Below, in pieces: positions 22,168 through 34,651 of a DNA stretch of 64,000 nt (positions are counted from its first letter, which is position 1; the number at the start of each line of letters is the position of its first letter). Both the position numbers and the translations under genes were made by a program. Source of the stretch: Gonocerus acuteangulatus (lineage: Eukaryota > Arthropoda > Insecta > Hemiptera > Coreidae); assembly GCA_946811695.1 (NCBI GenBank), contig OX328123.1, forward strand, positions 118,241,602 through 118,305,601. The letters run 5' to 3'. The notes beneath the pieces are model-generated. The model worked only from the letters and a program-made list of their open reading frames with translations, made no database searches and was not told the origin of the DNA.

Positions 22168-23418
22168 GTGGTTACCAAACATGTACACAACACATCCTGC
22201 ATGCATATAAATTATAGAGGAAATCCACAATTTACATACATTCGGAAAGCACAAATTGCATTTGTCTTTATGCCCTGGCAGCCACCATTTTGGCTATGGT
22301 GGTTGCCAGGGCACAAAGACTTAGGACAAAGTACGACTGCTGACTCACAAGCAAAACTTGTGACGGAGGAAACAACTTAAATTTTACCACAAAGAAATTT
22401 CAGGGCAAAATAAAAACGACATAGAAGACAAATGGCAACTGAACTGGACGAGCCTAACAGAAAACAAACTTCGACAAATTAAACAGACCGTAAGCGACTG
22501 GGCTTCGTCATACAGGGAATCAAGGCGAGATGAAGTATTGTTGGCCAGAGTAAGGATAGGCCACACACGTATAACTCATGAATACCTTATGACAAAGTCT
22601 GATAAACTATTGTGCCAAATCTGTAAGAAAGGCCTCGCAGTTCAACATATGCTGACAGACTGTAATTTGAGACAAGACTCCACGAGACATGAACGAACTA
22701 ATCCATTATAGCAGTCACCATATCAACGCTATACTTACCTTTCTAAAAGACAACAATATTTTTAACAAAATTTATCAAACCCCAGACCAAACTTCTCAAA
22801 TAGTTAACATGTGGGTGTAGTATGTATTACAAGCACTTAATTCTCTTAATTATATATCAACCTGTCTATGATTGTCTAGACGACCCAAACTGTGTTTTTT
22901 ACATTGTCTTTGAAAGGTTTTAATAATAAATGAACATCACTCATGACGTGATTTATTCATTTATTCATCATTATTATACATAGGCATTGTGATTGTGGTA
23001 GTCATATTATGCATAGAACCTGTATTGTAAATAGAAACTGTTGCGACTATGTATAGTCATATTGTACATGGGAACTATTTTCTTGGTTATTTTTATTTTT
23101 ATATGTTCGTTCTTAAAAATGATTTGTTTTTACAAATTAATTTTACTTTTAGCTGTCTGTTATTCACAAACTCGATTATATACCTAATTAGATATAATAA
23201 TTAGATTGGAATTAAAGATATATAATTAGATTGATACTCACTATAATATCATTGGATTTATAATTATTATGTAATATGTTAATTATTAAGGATTTATAAT
23301 TATTGTATGTTAAATACTATGGATCTATAAATATTATGTATTTCCATTTTATATGTGAATCTGAGCAAAACGCTGTCAATGCAGGGTGCTCATAAATAAA
23401 TTATAAAAAAAAAAAAAA
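22168..23418 (+). mobile_element. 5'-truncated non-LTR retrotransposon with RNase H
   Basis: The 3' end is a poly(A) tract at 23,404-23,418. The 5' junction carries a 25-nt inverted repeat (22,264-22,289 against 22,295-22,320, two mismatches), typical of snap-back synthesis during a truncated insertion. TTCTTCTT just before 22,168 and just after the poly(A) may be an 8-bp target duplication. Confidence 0.65.
22297..22711 (+). pseudogene. RNase H / C-terminal zinc-finger remnant of a LINE
   Basis: The first frame (22,297-22,380) reads WWLPGHKD...TADSQAKL, corresponding to the end of an RNase H domain (W-PGH-...-AD--AK). A +1 frameshift leads into 22,379-22,711. That piece contains WASSYRESRRDEVLLARVRI, then GHTRITHEYLMTKS, then CQICKKGLAVQHMLTDC, the conserved C-terminal cysteine-histidine block of I/R1-type LINE proteins. 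It ends at TAG 22,709-22,711. Catalytic RNase H residues upstream are missing. Confidence 0.8.
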
Positions 23419-23419
23419 G

Positions 23420-24388
23420 TTCTTCTTTCTATGTCCTTGTTAATTCGTTTGTAATCGACGTTTTGCAGGATATTCTGTCCGCATCTTCTGATAATGAAGA
23501 TTGGTCAGTCGGAGGAGGCCTTTCTAGACTTGTGATTGGTCGACTCTTCGCGTGCAATTAGATTTCGTGCAGCCATCTAATCCACTAGCTTGTACTTAGT
23601 GATGCGAATTCCCATAGTCCCAACTGGGGTAGTGTACTAATTCGGGCAACACAGATAAAATAATACCGATATGCATGATTCTGGGGTTTCCTCCAAAATA
23701 GGTCTACATACATTACTAAATTTCATGTGTCGGTTCCAAAACTGTGATGATTTTGTTCTACCACGTACCATTTTTGCACAATTAAAATGTTTTAATGTAG
23801 TTCTGTGCATATGGAACTGAAGAGAAACCAGAAAACGAAGAAATAATATTGTTTGACAAAATATGACCGCTATCGTGCTAACAATCATGTATGTAAGGGA
23901 CCGATTAGTAAGGATGGGATTTAAAGGAATAGATAATGGGGAAATATTTTAGAGAAGCGGAAATTCCTTTCAAAACTATAATTTAAACTCACGTTACTAT
24001 TACATACATAAATATCATAAAACATCGCTAAGCTGAGAGAAAAGGTTGAGCGAGAAAGAGACAGCTAGGTCGAGTTATCAAATATGATCATTTGTGGGAG
24101 ATTAGAGAGTACTTGGAGTTGACCTACCTCTGAACAGCATCTGGGCTGAAGTCTCCGGAACGGATGCGGACCCTGAACCGTCAGAGGTAAGCCAGCTTTT
24201 TTTGTACCCTTTTTACCCCACCCCTGCTTTAGCACGTGGCTGGGCGAGAAACTCTTGTCAAGTCTTAAATCTTCCGGGAATCTTAAGAATCAACCCAGAC
24301 CACTTCCAACAACCCAGACGCAACGTTTGCGGATTCGTGGTTCTCACATCTCTAGAGATGGACAGCCAACCTTTTCTCTCATCCTTAT

Positions 24389-24390
<2 letters not shown>
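23420..24390. other. No supported gene; splice-donor-like junction at 24,186-24,194
   Basis: Less AT-rich at 24,050-24,380. Around 24,125-24,190 one frame is open and meets a donor-like CAGAGGTAAGCC. This could be an exon edge, but there is no recognisable protein. Confidence 0.25.

Positions 24391-24391
<1 letters not shown>

Positions 24392-24430
<39 letters not shown>
24392..24430. repeat. (TA)n microsatellite
   Basis: About 39 bases. Confidence 0.95.
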
Positions 24431-24434
<4 letters not shown>

Positions 24435-24706
24435 TCCTCCTTACAGTAATCCTGCAAGAAGGGAGTTTATTTTTGTCTGCAAGTCTCATACAATAAACAG
24501 CATATCACTTGCATTTGTTTACAAGTTTACAAATTAAAAACTATAGAAAATACAAGAAATGGAGAAAAATTAGCAAAAGAACAGAATATAAAAATGAAGT
24601 AAAACAAAAACATGAATAGTAAAGAATAAATGAATAATCAACAGGATTTAAAATTAGAAAAAAAATAAATTTTAGTGCTACCACGTAAAATGCTTAATAC
24701 CACAGT

Positions 24707-26185
24707 TTATTTGTAATAGGCATTCAATCTTCCCATTTCCATGTAAAGCTGCTCAGAAAATTCTCTTAATGCCTTATTATGGCACATAAACAGAGTTTGT
24801 TCTGATAATGGCCAGACTCCGTTTTGTTTCATAATTGTCATTTCTAATTTTGTCTGTATTAGTAGTCGGCAGTCGTATACTAATTGTTGGTAAGTTTGTA
24901 CCATAAGAAAATCGCATGGACAAGTGTTTCTGTTTGTGATTTTGAAACGGTGTAAGTATGAGTTTTATGAGTTTATTGAGCCATGTCCTGTGATAAGTTG
25001 AATTGTGTAAAAATCAGTCATATTTTTTTTTTTTTTTTTTGTTAAATATGTTTGAATTTGCGGTATGAATAGCTTTAAGCGTGTTCCTTTGTTAGTATTT
25101 GTCCAGCGGTTTTCCCAAGTTTGTATAGTCTTATTTTGTAACATATATTTTAAGTGTTTTTTTTTTTAATATATTTTCATAACAAACTGGTAACTGGGAA
25201 CTTTTTGCGGCAGCTTTATCAGCTAATTTGTTCCCCATATTTCCAGAGTGTCCTCTCATCCACTTAAAATATATGTTTATGTTAATGTTTTGTATTTCTG
25301 TCAATTTTTTTTCTTATTTCTTCAGTTAGCGAGTCATGTATCGAACGATTACTCAGTTTTTGTAAGGTCGTCTTGCTGTCTGTGTATAAAATTGCATTAT
25401 TATAGTGCTTGTATTTAGTCTTTATTAATCGCAAACTTTCAAGTACGGCGCATTATTCTGTTTGTATGTTTGTACAGTATTGCCCAGTCTGTATTTATGT
25501 ACGTCCGTGAGTTCGTCGTTAATAAATACCACTGAAGCACAGCCTACGTTTTCGCCTTCCTTACTTCCATCAGTATAAATTGTTAATTTGATATTGTCAT
25601 TTTTGTTGGGATTTTGTAAGATTGGAAATTCAGATGGGCGAAGCCACATTGCACATTTTAATTCTTTTTCAATTTGACTATTTCTGAAATCGGCTATGTT
25701 TTCTGAGGTTTTAAGAATTTTAAATTGTGCTGTATATTGTTTTGTAATTAATTCTTTGGGTAATATTTTCGCTAGGACGCAGGCTGCTTCATACGACACT
25801 GTTTTAAAACCCTTTATCATTTTAATGGCCATCAATCGTTGCAGTCGTTGTAATTTCATTAAATTATGTTTTTTAGCGAGTCCCGGTTCCCAGATATTAA
25901 TAGCATACAATGGGAGTACGGCTCCTTTATACAATATGTGTAATGCTTCTGTGTTTAGTCCCCATGTATTCTTTGCAGCGATTGTCAGATTATTTACTAA
26001 TTTTGTTAATAATTTTGTCTGTAGTCTGTCAATGTGTGCATTCAAATTCAGTTTTCTGTCTAATGTTATTCCTAAATATCTCAATGTTTCAACCTGTTTA
26101 ATGTTTTGTCCTTGTGATTTTACGTGTATTTGTGGGTGGATTCTTTTATGTGTAAATATAATGAAAGATGATCGACGATCATTTG
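24707..26185 (-). pseudogene. Non-LTR retrotransposon RT thumb + RNase H, 5' truncated
   Basis: The minus-strand frame 26,294-25,425 carries the RT thumb (KQVETLRYLGITLDRKLNLN), a connection domain with LYKGAVLPLYAINIWEP, and the first RNase H motif IYTDGSKEGENVGCAS near its end. A frameshift near 25,430 leads to AILYTDSKTTLQKLSNR, the second RNase H block. The C-terminal frame 24,904-24,707 starts beside CPCDFLMVQTYQQLV, the usual Cys-His tail. The sequence before about 26,185 does not look like RT, so the fingers and palm with FADD are gone. Coding is interrupted by several stops at 25,020-25,330. Its orientation is opposite to the neighbouring 22-kb LINE and the protein is a different family. 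Confidence 0.82.
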
Positions 26186-26900
26186 AAGGAATTAAAAAAA
26201 ATAATGATTTAATTGAGTGGAACCTCGAAGCTATATTCTTTCGGAAGGCGCAATAAGGTTCTTTTCCCATCGTTACGCAGGGACAGCGAAACACCTATTA
26301 TTAATATGTAAAAACAATTTGAATGAATTCCATGCTCAGATTCTCTTGAGGCTGTCAAGCGAGGCAGGATCCATGTTAGGGCTATTGCTGTACAATATAA
26401 ACTGAGAAGTCTTATCCACAATTTACATTAGTAGTCTTCAGTACTGTTATTCCTTGTAAGAAGGTATTTGTTTACAATTGTTCACTTCAGTTTATACTTA
26501 TTTAACTGTTTCAAGTGATGAATTGCCCTTTTCGCGGTCTCACTAATGTATAAATAAATAAATAGTAAAAAGGTGTTATAGAATATTTACTTACTTACCT
26601 TAACAATCTAAAATTGTATAAAGTCTTTAATTTTTAATTCAATTTTCTGATGATATTTTTTTTAATGTTAATTTGTATGAACGCTCTGCTACCTCTTTGC
26701 ATAGTATGTTTGATATCCGAATTGTTGGCCTAAAATAGTAAAATGAAGACCGAAGCTGCCTCATGCAACAGGTGTTACAAAAAGGTCACTTGAAATCTGG
26801 TAATAGATTCCGGATGACTTGTTCTAAAGTCTATATTTGTTTGGAGTTAAGACACCTTGTGGCTAGGGTTAATGCATTTTGCAAGTTGCTCTCCTGCATT
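26186..26900. other. No recognisable gene
   Basis: AT-rich flank of the LINE. Short overlapping frames only. Confidence 0.4.
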
Positions 26901-26961
26901 CAATAGGGCTGTCAAAAGTTTTGCGGAAAATTAGTCGGCACTGTGCGAGGCACAAGAGAGA

Positions 26962-27308
<347 letters not shown>

Positions 27309-27309
27309 T

Positions 27310-28113
27310 GATGAGAGAGGGAGACTTGTATATCCATTAAAGTTCTCTGAAGCGTGAGTTGTGATAATTAGTGATACATGTTTCTAGCACGATATCGCCG
27401 ATTAACACGGTAAAGCTGTTTGGGCGTGCTGTATGGGGGTTGCTATTTTTGCAACAGATTGGTTTGTGTTCAGTTTTCATTGTGAATATTGTTGATGGAT
27501 TGCTTAATCTCTTGACAACGCATCAGGTCAGAAGTACTCGTAGAAGTCACATTATTAATTTTAGTTAAAATTTAAGTTTACCATACATAAATAATACTTA
27601 GACATATATGAAATTACTGATGTGGATGCTAATAGATTAAATACAAGAAAAGATAAAATTTCACTTACATTAAAGCGAAAATAATTTTTTTTTATACAAT
27701 TATTTGTGAGCATTCAAGCTAGAGCAATTCGCTCAGAACAAGCATTCCATACGTACATCGAATTACATTATTAGATATGAACATCCAAGTGTACAATTAT
27801 ACATATACACTGTATTTACAAAGTTAATTATACATCCAGTATACGAAAATACAATTTTAGTTATTAATTGAATTGTCCAAATATGCTTAAACAATTATTC
27901 GATGTAACAAGTTAACACGGTTTAACCTTGTTAGTTTGATATTAAAAGCGTTGTGATAAGATGTATGGTAGTGTTGCATTTCCATTGTGTCGTGTGACAG
28001 CCAGTGAGACGGTAGTAATGTATGAATGTGTAGTTTTAATATTCTTTAGTCATTAGTGGTATAAATAACAAATTCTCTGTGGAATATTTTCATATATGTA
28101 TGACCATATCATA

Positions 28114-28117
<4 letters not shown>
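27310..28117. other. No recognisable gene
   Basis: AT-rich; short frames only. Confidence 0.45.

Positions 28118-28179
<62 letters not shown>
28118..28179. repeat. (TA)n microsatellite
   Basis: About 62 bases. Confidence 0.96.
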
Positions 28180-28182
<3 letters not shown>

Positions 28183-28878
28183 TATAATATGTAATAAAAA
28201 TTGAAAATATTTTGTATAAAAATACTTAAAACAATATAAAATATTGAAAAGAAAAACATAAATAATAAGTAGGAATTCTGTTATTATAAATGGAAAGAAC
28301 AAAAGTTGAAAATGTATAGCACAAAATGACTAAAACTCTATAACATATTGAAAAATAAATCATAAAAAAATTAGAAATTCAAAAAATATACAGATGAACA
28401 TTATTATGAAAAATTATTTGCAACAACATGCATTTTTAAAGTCCGAAACGAGAAATGACACCGCACATAGCAGTATTTGCACGCAAAAACCGGTCAACAT
28501 TATATTACGCTTTTTTGTGCAATGTGTTCAAATGAACAACAATTTTCGACCTTAATTAGATGTTTTAATACAAAATATACAAATTTTGAATGAAAATTAT
28601 TACAATAAAGCTTTATTCAGAGTTAATCTTCAACGGTCATCGTTATCTTCGTCTTCATATTCAACTTCATCCTCGTCTTCCCCCATAATTTTGGTGCTTT
28701 CTTTTTCACCTAGAGGTAAAGACGGTGAGCTTCCTACTACTATATTAATTACTTCTTGCGAATATGGGGCACTTTGAGGTAGCTATTATGACGGCATTTT
28801 TGAAAAAAATTTCTTCAACTCTTTATCGATCTTACATAGTAGACACGAAAAATTACCCCCCGTTCAAATTTACACACA

Positions 28879-28880
<2 letters not shown>

Positions 28881-28925
<45 letters not shown>

Positions 28926-29050
28926 GGTGCCCCAGATAAGCGGGCTACAAAAGGAATTATTACTAGACGGTTGGAGATATCAAACGTAATCAAAGAAAAA
29001 AAGTTATTGTTCTCGTCGAGACTTATCAAATGGTGCCCGGGAATATGAAA
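28881..29050 (+). mobile_element. (TA)n followed by a transposon terminus
   Basis: TA repeat to about 28,922, then AGGGTGCCCCAGATAAGCGG at 28,924. This is the style of a Tc1/mariner-group end at a TA target. I could not find the opposite terminus or a transposase. Confidence 0.4.
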
Positions 29051-30322
29051 ATACCTTCTCTTTTTACCCATATGTTGCATTACATTTTTAAAAACTTTTA
29101 CAAAACGAGGAAGAAACGTGCAAACATGTTTTCGACACGTTCTCTGTAAAAATACGTTTTTATTTGCAAGTATTCCTCGTCTAAAATTAAAAATAAAAGG
29201 GCACTTTAATTGATTCCAGTAGTGTTGGGAGAATATATCTTATAAAGTGGACGTATTACCAGCAAGGGTCCCGGGAATGAAATATGGACCGATAACATTA
29301 TCCCAAGGGTCCACACCTGACATTGATTTTCCACTCGTGCTGCTTATCGACACTCCGGGTCTATCTGCTATCTGAGGTTTTCAATTGCACCAATATGTGT
29401 GTTTGTTTGTCATTTAACACAAGATTTTGTTTTTTCGCTACGAAACTGTAGTATGTAGTATTCTCATAACAAACGATTGAACAAGTTCGTTAACTAGCAA
29501 AATCGGACCTTCTGGGGCGGGTTACTCCGGACCTAATAAAGTTTTTTGTCAATACCGATCCTAATTTTTACTCCAACGAAATTCGGTATTCGTTGTGGTC
29601 ATCATTGGAAAAAAGGAAAAATCGTAATGCCGCAATAAATAACTAACTTAACATTCAAGTTTAATTGAATAAAAAACAAAATGGCAGATGAAGGCGGATA
29701 ATTTTATCGCATTGAACAATTGTCAATAGCCTAAATTTCATGTATGTAAAAGAAATATGGTTCGACAACACCCGACAAGTAACTAAAAATCTCGATATCT
29801 CATTATTTTGGGATAAAAAAAGTACCCAAATAAATACTCTCTAAAAAAGTTCGATTTAAACAACAAAAGACAGTTGCAAGATAAAGTACAATACATCCCA
29901 CTTCCATATTCAATAGGAGATTCTATCTAAACTTAAACACAATAGTCAGGGAAACAAATTAAACAGACGAGTGCGGAAGAATAGATTTGTTAAGTGTATA
30001 GGATTTACAACTTACAAGAATGATTTGCAGTTTTCAATTGCAAGAGAACACTTAATAATGTTTTATTTATTTTGAAAACATGTGGTTTCTTTTTTGGGGG
30101 TTATCTGATAACCGCTACAGATTTATGCGATTCCAACTATGTCAGGGTTAGGACTGTTTGTACAACAACAGGCTAGAGTGGAAGGAAAAGATTTGGCTAC
30201 CAAGAAAAAGGAAATTTATCGAACTTAAAGAGTACCTAGAATGTTTGAAAGGATTATAACGCAACTGTTTTGAGCGCGATTTGCAGTATTGACCGGTTTT
30301 AAAGTACAAAAACTCCTGTGAC
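29050..30322. other. No recognisable gene
   Basis: Mixed-composition DNA without a domain-bearing frame. Confidence 0.45.
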
Positions 30323-30327
30323 CGCCG

Positions 30328-30366
30328 CACAGTGTAACGAAGTAGTGAAGATTATGGACAAAAATC
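30328..30366 (+). promoter_or_regulatory. Left terminus, 23-RSS-like (heptamer-23-nonamer)
   Basis: Heptamer CACAGTG at 30,328-30,334 is identical to the vertebrate RSS consensus. The spacer 30,335-30,357 is 23 bp. The nonamer ACAAAAATC differs from ACAAAAACC at one position. This would be the transposase binding and cleavage site. Confidence 0.8.
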
Positions 30367-30621
30367 ATTGACCACTAGTTATTTTCAAATAAACATTTTT
30401 ATTAATTGAAATCAGCTCAAAACAAGGTAACAATAGTATAATAATGCATACAATACGGCTATAATAATATTAATTGTAATATTAATAGAAATAATATAGC
30501 AGGTAATGATATTATTAATAAGAATATTATAAAATATATTATAACTGTAACATAAAATGTAGTAATAGTATAGTAGTAAATTATACTTTACCATTTTCTT
30601 TGAAATTATTAAATAATTTCT

Positions 30622-30985
30622 TTATTCCGAGTCTGAATCGTTTTTGGATTCTTGAGAATGTAAACTTATATCGAAACCAATATCTATTTGATTATTAATG
30701 TCATCCTCTATTATACATTCATTAATGTTTGGACTGATTTTGTTTTGCCTTTTTATATTTTTTCTCCGTAAAGAAAGCTCTGGGCCAGATATCAGAAGAA
30801 CCCGGCGCTTTTTCGATCTCACACAACGCTGTAAACTCTTTTTTAGGTATGCCTCTAAGGAAGCCGGAAGGGCCATCAGGGCGTGAATATTTTTTTTCTT
30901 GATAAAAATTAATAACAATTTCTTCTAAGTTGATATATTGTTTCAACCAGTATTTATATAAGAGTTTTTTCTCTGCGGTGAACAC
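30622..30985 (-). pseudogene. Probable C-terminal remnant of the Transib transposase
   Basis: Two overlapping minus-strand frames (30,918-30,622 and 30,985-30,722) suggest one gene with frameshifts. One holds ALMALPASLEAYLKK and then VLLISGPELSLRRKN. The other includes GSSDI at the equivalent place. These loosely recall the LP-G-LSEEA and SSDP blocks near the C-terminus of RAG1/Transib proteins. The first frame ends in an acidic tail (EDDINNQ... SKNDSDSE). The resemblance is weak and rests mainly on the termini; none of the DDE active-site residues can be pointed to. Confidence 0.4.
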
Positions 30986-31638
30986 GTTCCCACATTTTTT
31001 ATATATAATAGAGGACTAAACTGGCAGTATTTTTAATATTGCTTAATATTTCTTTAAGAGCATCCTGCAGGTTAAATTGAATCATTATTACAGTTTTCTT
31101 GGATTTATCCACATTTTTTCAAATTTGGAAGAAAAAATAAATTGTATAATGTGATGGATCAAAAAAATAAAAATCTTTGGAATCGGCAAACTAAATTGCC
31201 CTCAGTACATTATACTTGAGGTAAACTTTAAGCTCTAAAAAATGTCGGATGTTTTCAGATGAAGTTTTTTTGATATGGTCTATCAAAATTTTGTACTTAA
31301 AAAAACTTTCAAAGATCAATAAAAAATAATTCAGGATAAATAATAAGGGGGTAATTACCCATAATCAATTAAATCAGATAAAAAAGGAATAGTTTTGACG
31401 TAATTTCCTTCGGATTACTTAATAAAAACACTGTCCTCCCTTCAACGAGATAGGCCCAAACTGATTGTTGATATGAAACAGGTTTTAAAGACTTTGCCTT
31501 GTTTATAATACTGCTAATGTGTTTTTTTTTAATCAAAATAAAACTAATATTTATTAGTTTTCTACGATTTTAATTCCTTGAATAGTTTCTAAACTTAGCC
31601 AGTGGATTAACAATTAAATATAAGAAAACAAAAATTTA

Positions 31639-31667
31639 GGTTTTTGTCCATTGGACGTTACACTGTG
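31639..31667 (-). promoter_or_regulatory. Right terminus, 12-RSS-like (heptamer-13-nonamer)
   Basis: On the minus strand: CACAGTG, a 13-bp spacer and the exact consensus nonamer ACAAAAACC. The spacer is one base longer than the canonical 12. Confidence 0.8.
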
Positions 31668-31674
31668 CGCCGGT

Positions 31675-32510
31675 CTGATTTCAGTATTTTTTAAAAGCGA
31701 CCGAATGATCTTTTACTGGTGCCGGCTTAAAGTTTACTGGTGTGTCCACGGGCCATGGGTTTCAACTCAACATCTACTTGCTGCTGTGCCACTGTGGATG
31801 TCTCCAATAAAGTGAATACCTTTCCACGCCGGGATTGTTCCTAGACAATCGTTTAACTTTAGTTTTAGTTTATTCTCAGAATCTCCTTCTAAAGCCTCGA
31901 TTTTCTCTCACATCCATGTATGATTGCAATGCTATCCATTAACAACATGCCTTTTGTATCTAGTATTGATATAGTGGGAGATATAAAATACGCAAGGCCT
32001 TCAAGCTAGATAATTCAACTCAATGACTTATATTTATCTATAGCAACGGCTTACTCTGGATCAAACTGTGAAACGAAGTTTTCTATTTTATTAAGTTCTC
32101 AATGTAGTATTGACCTAGACTAAATTGTTAAAGCATTATTTTCTTTCTCGGTTTCCCCTTTATTTTTTCAATTAAAAAATAAAAAGAATATCAAGATATG
32201 TAGCAAAAATATGTATTTATGGTAGAATATGTAAAAAATATGAAATTTTGACAAAATATTTGTAAATATGTAAAATAAAAAAAACTGTTCAAATGCTTTA
32301 AACTGACTTAAAACGTGCAGAATTACATCGACACTTACGATTTACGAATCAGAAAAAAAATATTTAAATACAAAAAACGGATGTTTTTTGTATTTACATA
32401 TTTTTTAGTTATAAATTACAGAAAATAAAACTAACGAATCTTCATTAAGTCTAATTAAAATATATAATGAGATAAAATGTATATAGAGTCATCTATGAGG
32501 TACCAAACCA
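31675..32510. other. No recognisable gene
   Basis: AT-rich flank of the transposon, with A-runs near 32,160-32,400. Confidence 0.45.
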
Positions 32511-32550
32511 CTTTTCAGATTCGATACTTTGTATTTGTATCGAGGATATA
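32511..32550 (-). repeat. Solo terminus of the 20,165-20,422 MITE family
   Basis: GATTCGATACTTTGTATTTG followed by TATCGAGGATATA matches the right end of the MITE at 20,385-20,422. Confidence 0.6.
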
Positions 32551-32629
32551 TTCTCAAAGATACTTCTCCCGGTGACTAATCCTATCGGGAAGTGGAGTCT
32601 GCTGTGTGTTCCTTTTCCTTCTTCTAGAT

Positions 32630-32745
32630 CTCTTCCCACCTGTTCCTGTCCCTGGCATACCTCATCCACTCAGCACCAGCCTTGCTGTGCATGAAATAGG
32701 CCCATCTCTTCTTCTGCCTTCCTTCTCTTCTGTCCATAAGGTAAT
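32630..32745 (-). pseudogene. CFDP2-like RT C-terminal tail
   Basis: Minus-strand frame MDRREGRQKKRWAYFMHS, then KAGAEWMRYARDRNRWEEI and a stop. The GR-KKRW and W-R-A-DR-RW blocks are the usual tail of arthropod endonuclease-reverse transcriptases, the same superfamily as the 1,866/4,453 pseudogene. The apparent 111-codon plus-strand frame here is its shadow. Confidence 0.65.
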
Positions 32746-32949
32746 CCACTCAGTAGCCTGCTCTGCAGATCTGTCATTCACATGTCAAGGTAATATCTCC
32801 TGCCCAGGTCCACTTGTTCTTCGATTTCGTAAATTACCAAAATGTTTTCCGGCCAAAAACAAAAATTATTCTGCACCTAAATGCTGCATCATCTTGAATG
32901 ACCATCAAAAATACTTTTTCTTCCTAAAGGCGCTAAAATAAAATACAAA

Positions 32950-34540
32950 ACAACCGTTAGAAGAAGAATTTTATGAGGAAAGTGTAATTAATATTTTTAA
33001 TTCGAACAACATATATATTTCCCTGGTTATACAATTTAATCAGCCAAATAAAAGACGGCTACTTAATTGACAACAACTCAAGTTACAATAAAATTCTACC
33101 CTTTAAAAACCAAATAATAATTATTTTTAAAAAAGGTCACCATCTTGCACAATATTGAACTACATGAATTAATGATAAATATTGTAATTTCTCATTAATG
33201 TATTTCAAATCCTTATGTTTGCATAATTATTAATTGAAAATGGCCTTTGAAGGAAAATACGCCTGATGGAGGATGCTCTTTGCTTGAGTAGTTTATCCAA
33301 TTTTCTAATTGATGTTAGTCCAATGTGCTAATGGTCGTTCACTATTCCTTTGCTTCTCTGCATTTCAAAGGAAACAAAGCATTTTCTATTAAATTCCTCT
33401 AAATACATTGTTATACGTCGGTCATTGTTCTTAATAGTGCAGAAATTAATTTTAACAGAACTTTCCATGTAAATGTAAAATGTATATCAATATCTATTTT
33501 AAACGGTTTTTCCAAAATTCCGTGATATTTGCTTAAATTGAAAAAAATGTGCTACAGAAAAATAATACTGAAAAATTTACAGTAGTTTTATATTACAACT
33601 AGGTATAACGTATATAAAAAAAAAGAGATTTTATATTAAAGCCTCAAGTTATCAAAAATTGCAAAAATTTGAAGTTTAAAAATATATAAAAATATAAGGT
33701 AACAAATATCAGGGTCATTAGTACTTTTAATAGACGTTACTTTGTTAGGTTTATTATCATGCCAAAAATCAACTTTGATATAAATCCCCTTATGCTAATA
33801 TATATCCATCAAAAGAGGCCTTTTGAGGAAAGGAAACAGATCTTTCTTCAATGGCTGTTTTTAGGCATTGGGCGTAAAAAAATTCAAATAGCGAAGAAGA
33901 CATAACACATAGAGCGGAGTGCAAGTAAAACAATGGTGTTGGAAATATTAGTTTAAGACATACCAGCCCTGGGAAAATGAGTTTTCTGTAAGAGCTTATA
34001 AACTAAAAAAAATCAGCATACGCGTTGAAAGATGGTCGCCATTTTCAAATGGTTGACTCTAAAAAAAAATTTTTTAAATTGTATTGTTACAAGCAAACAA
34101 AAATGACTGCTTAAAACATCGAATTGAAAGAAATGGGCATTGTTTTACATTACATATTTATTTTATTCATGTATGCTAAAAACCAAACATTTGAGAAGAG
34201 GCTTGTAAACAATTTCAGGAGACAAAATGATCAAAGTGCTGAAAATTTGCTGTACATATAAAATTCTGTAAACAATCACGAATAGACCAAAATAATAGAA
34301 TGAGAAAACGTAAAAAATAAGAAAGAATAAATACATAAATGAAGCTCTCTTTGCAAGTGGAAAGGGATTTTACAAGTACACAGCACAAACAAAAATATGA
34401 AACAGACATAAATACATTCTAGTGCGTAATAAACTTGCACTTACTCGCCCAAATAAATATACACCCTTATATGTCCACAAAATATTCAAAACCCCAAACG
34501 ACAGTTGTGTTGTTAGTTCACTACAGTGTTTTTTGTTACA
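32950..34540. other. No recognisable gene
   Basis: AT-rich throughout; short frames only. Confidence 0.5.
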
Positions 34541-34549
34541 GACTAATTG

Positions 34550-34650
34550 TTTTTTGTTGGTTGGCAATATTAAGGGTTATTTCGTTGGTTAGCAATATTA
34601 AGGGTTATTTAGTTGGTCGGCTATATTAAGTGTTATTTTGTTGGTTATGT
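34550..34650 (-). repeat. ~30-bp minisatellite, reverse orientation
   Basis: Units of the form GTTATTTCGTTGGTTAGCAA plus TATTAAGG. They are the complement of the array at 40,600-40,995 and 41,617-41,800. Confidence 0.8.
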
Positions 34651-34651
34651 A

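Larger units (their letters stand above)
30328..31667 (-). mobile_element. Transib-like DNA transposon with RSS-like 23/13 termini
   Basis: Both ends carry the 12-bp inverted repeat CACAGTGTAACG (30,328-30,339; complement 31,656-31,667). The element is flanked by the direct repeat CGCCG (30,323-30,327 and 31,668-31,672). Left end: CACAGTG, 23 bp, ACAAAAATC (30,358-30,366). Right end read inward: CACAGTG, 13 bp, ACAAAAACC (complement of 31,639-31,647). Known of the family: Transib transposases are the relatives of RAG1, make 5-bp GC-rich (CGNCG-type) target duplications and have CAC-starting termini resembling recombination signals. Inferred: this 1,340-bp copy is a non-autonomous deletion derivative, coding on the minus strand. 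Confidence 0.82.
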
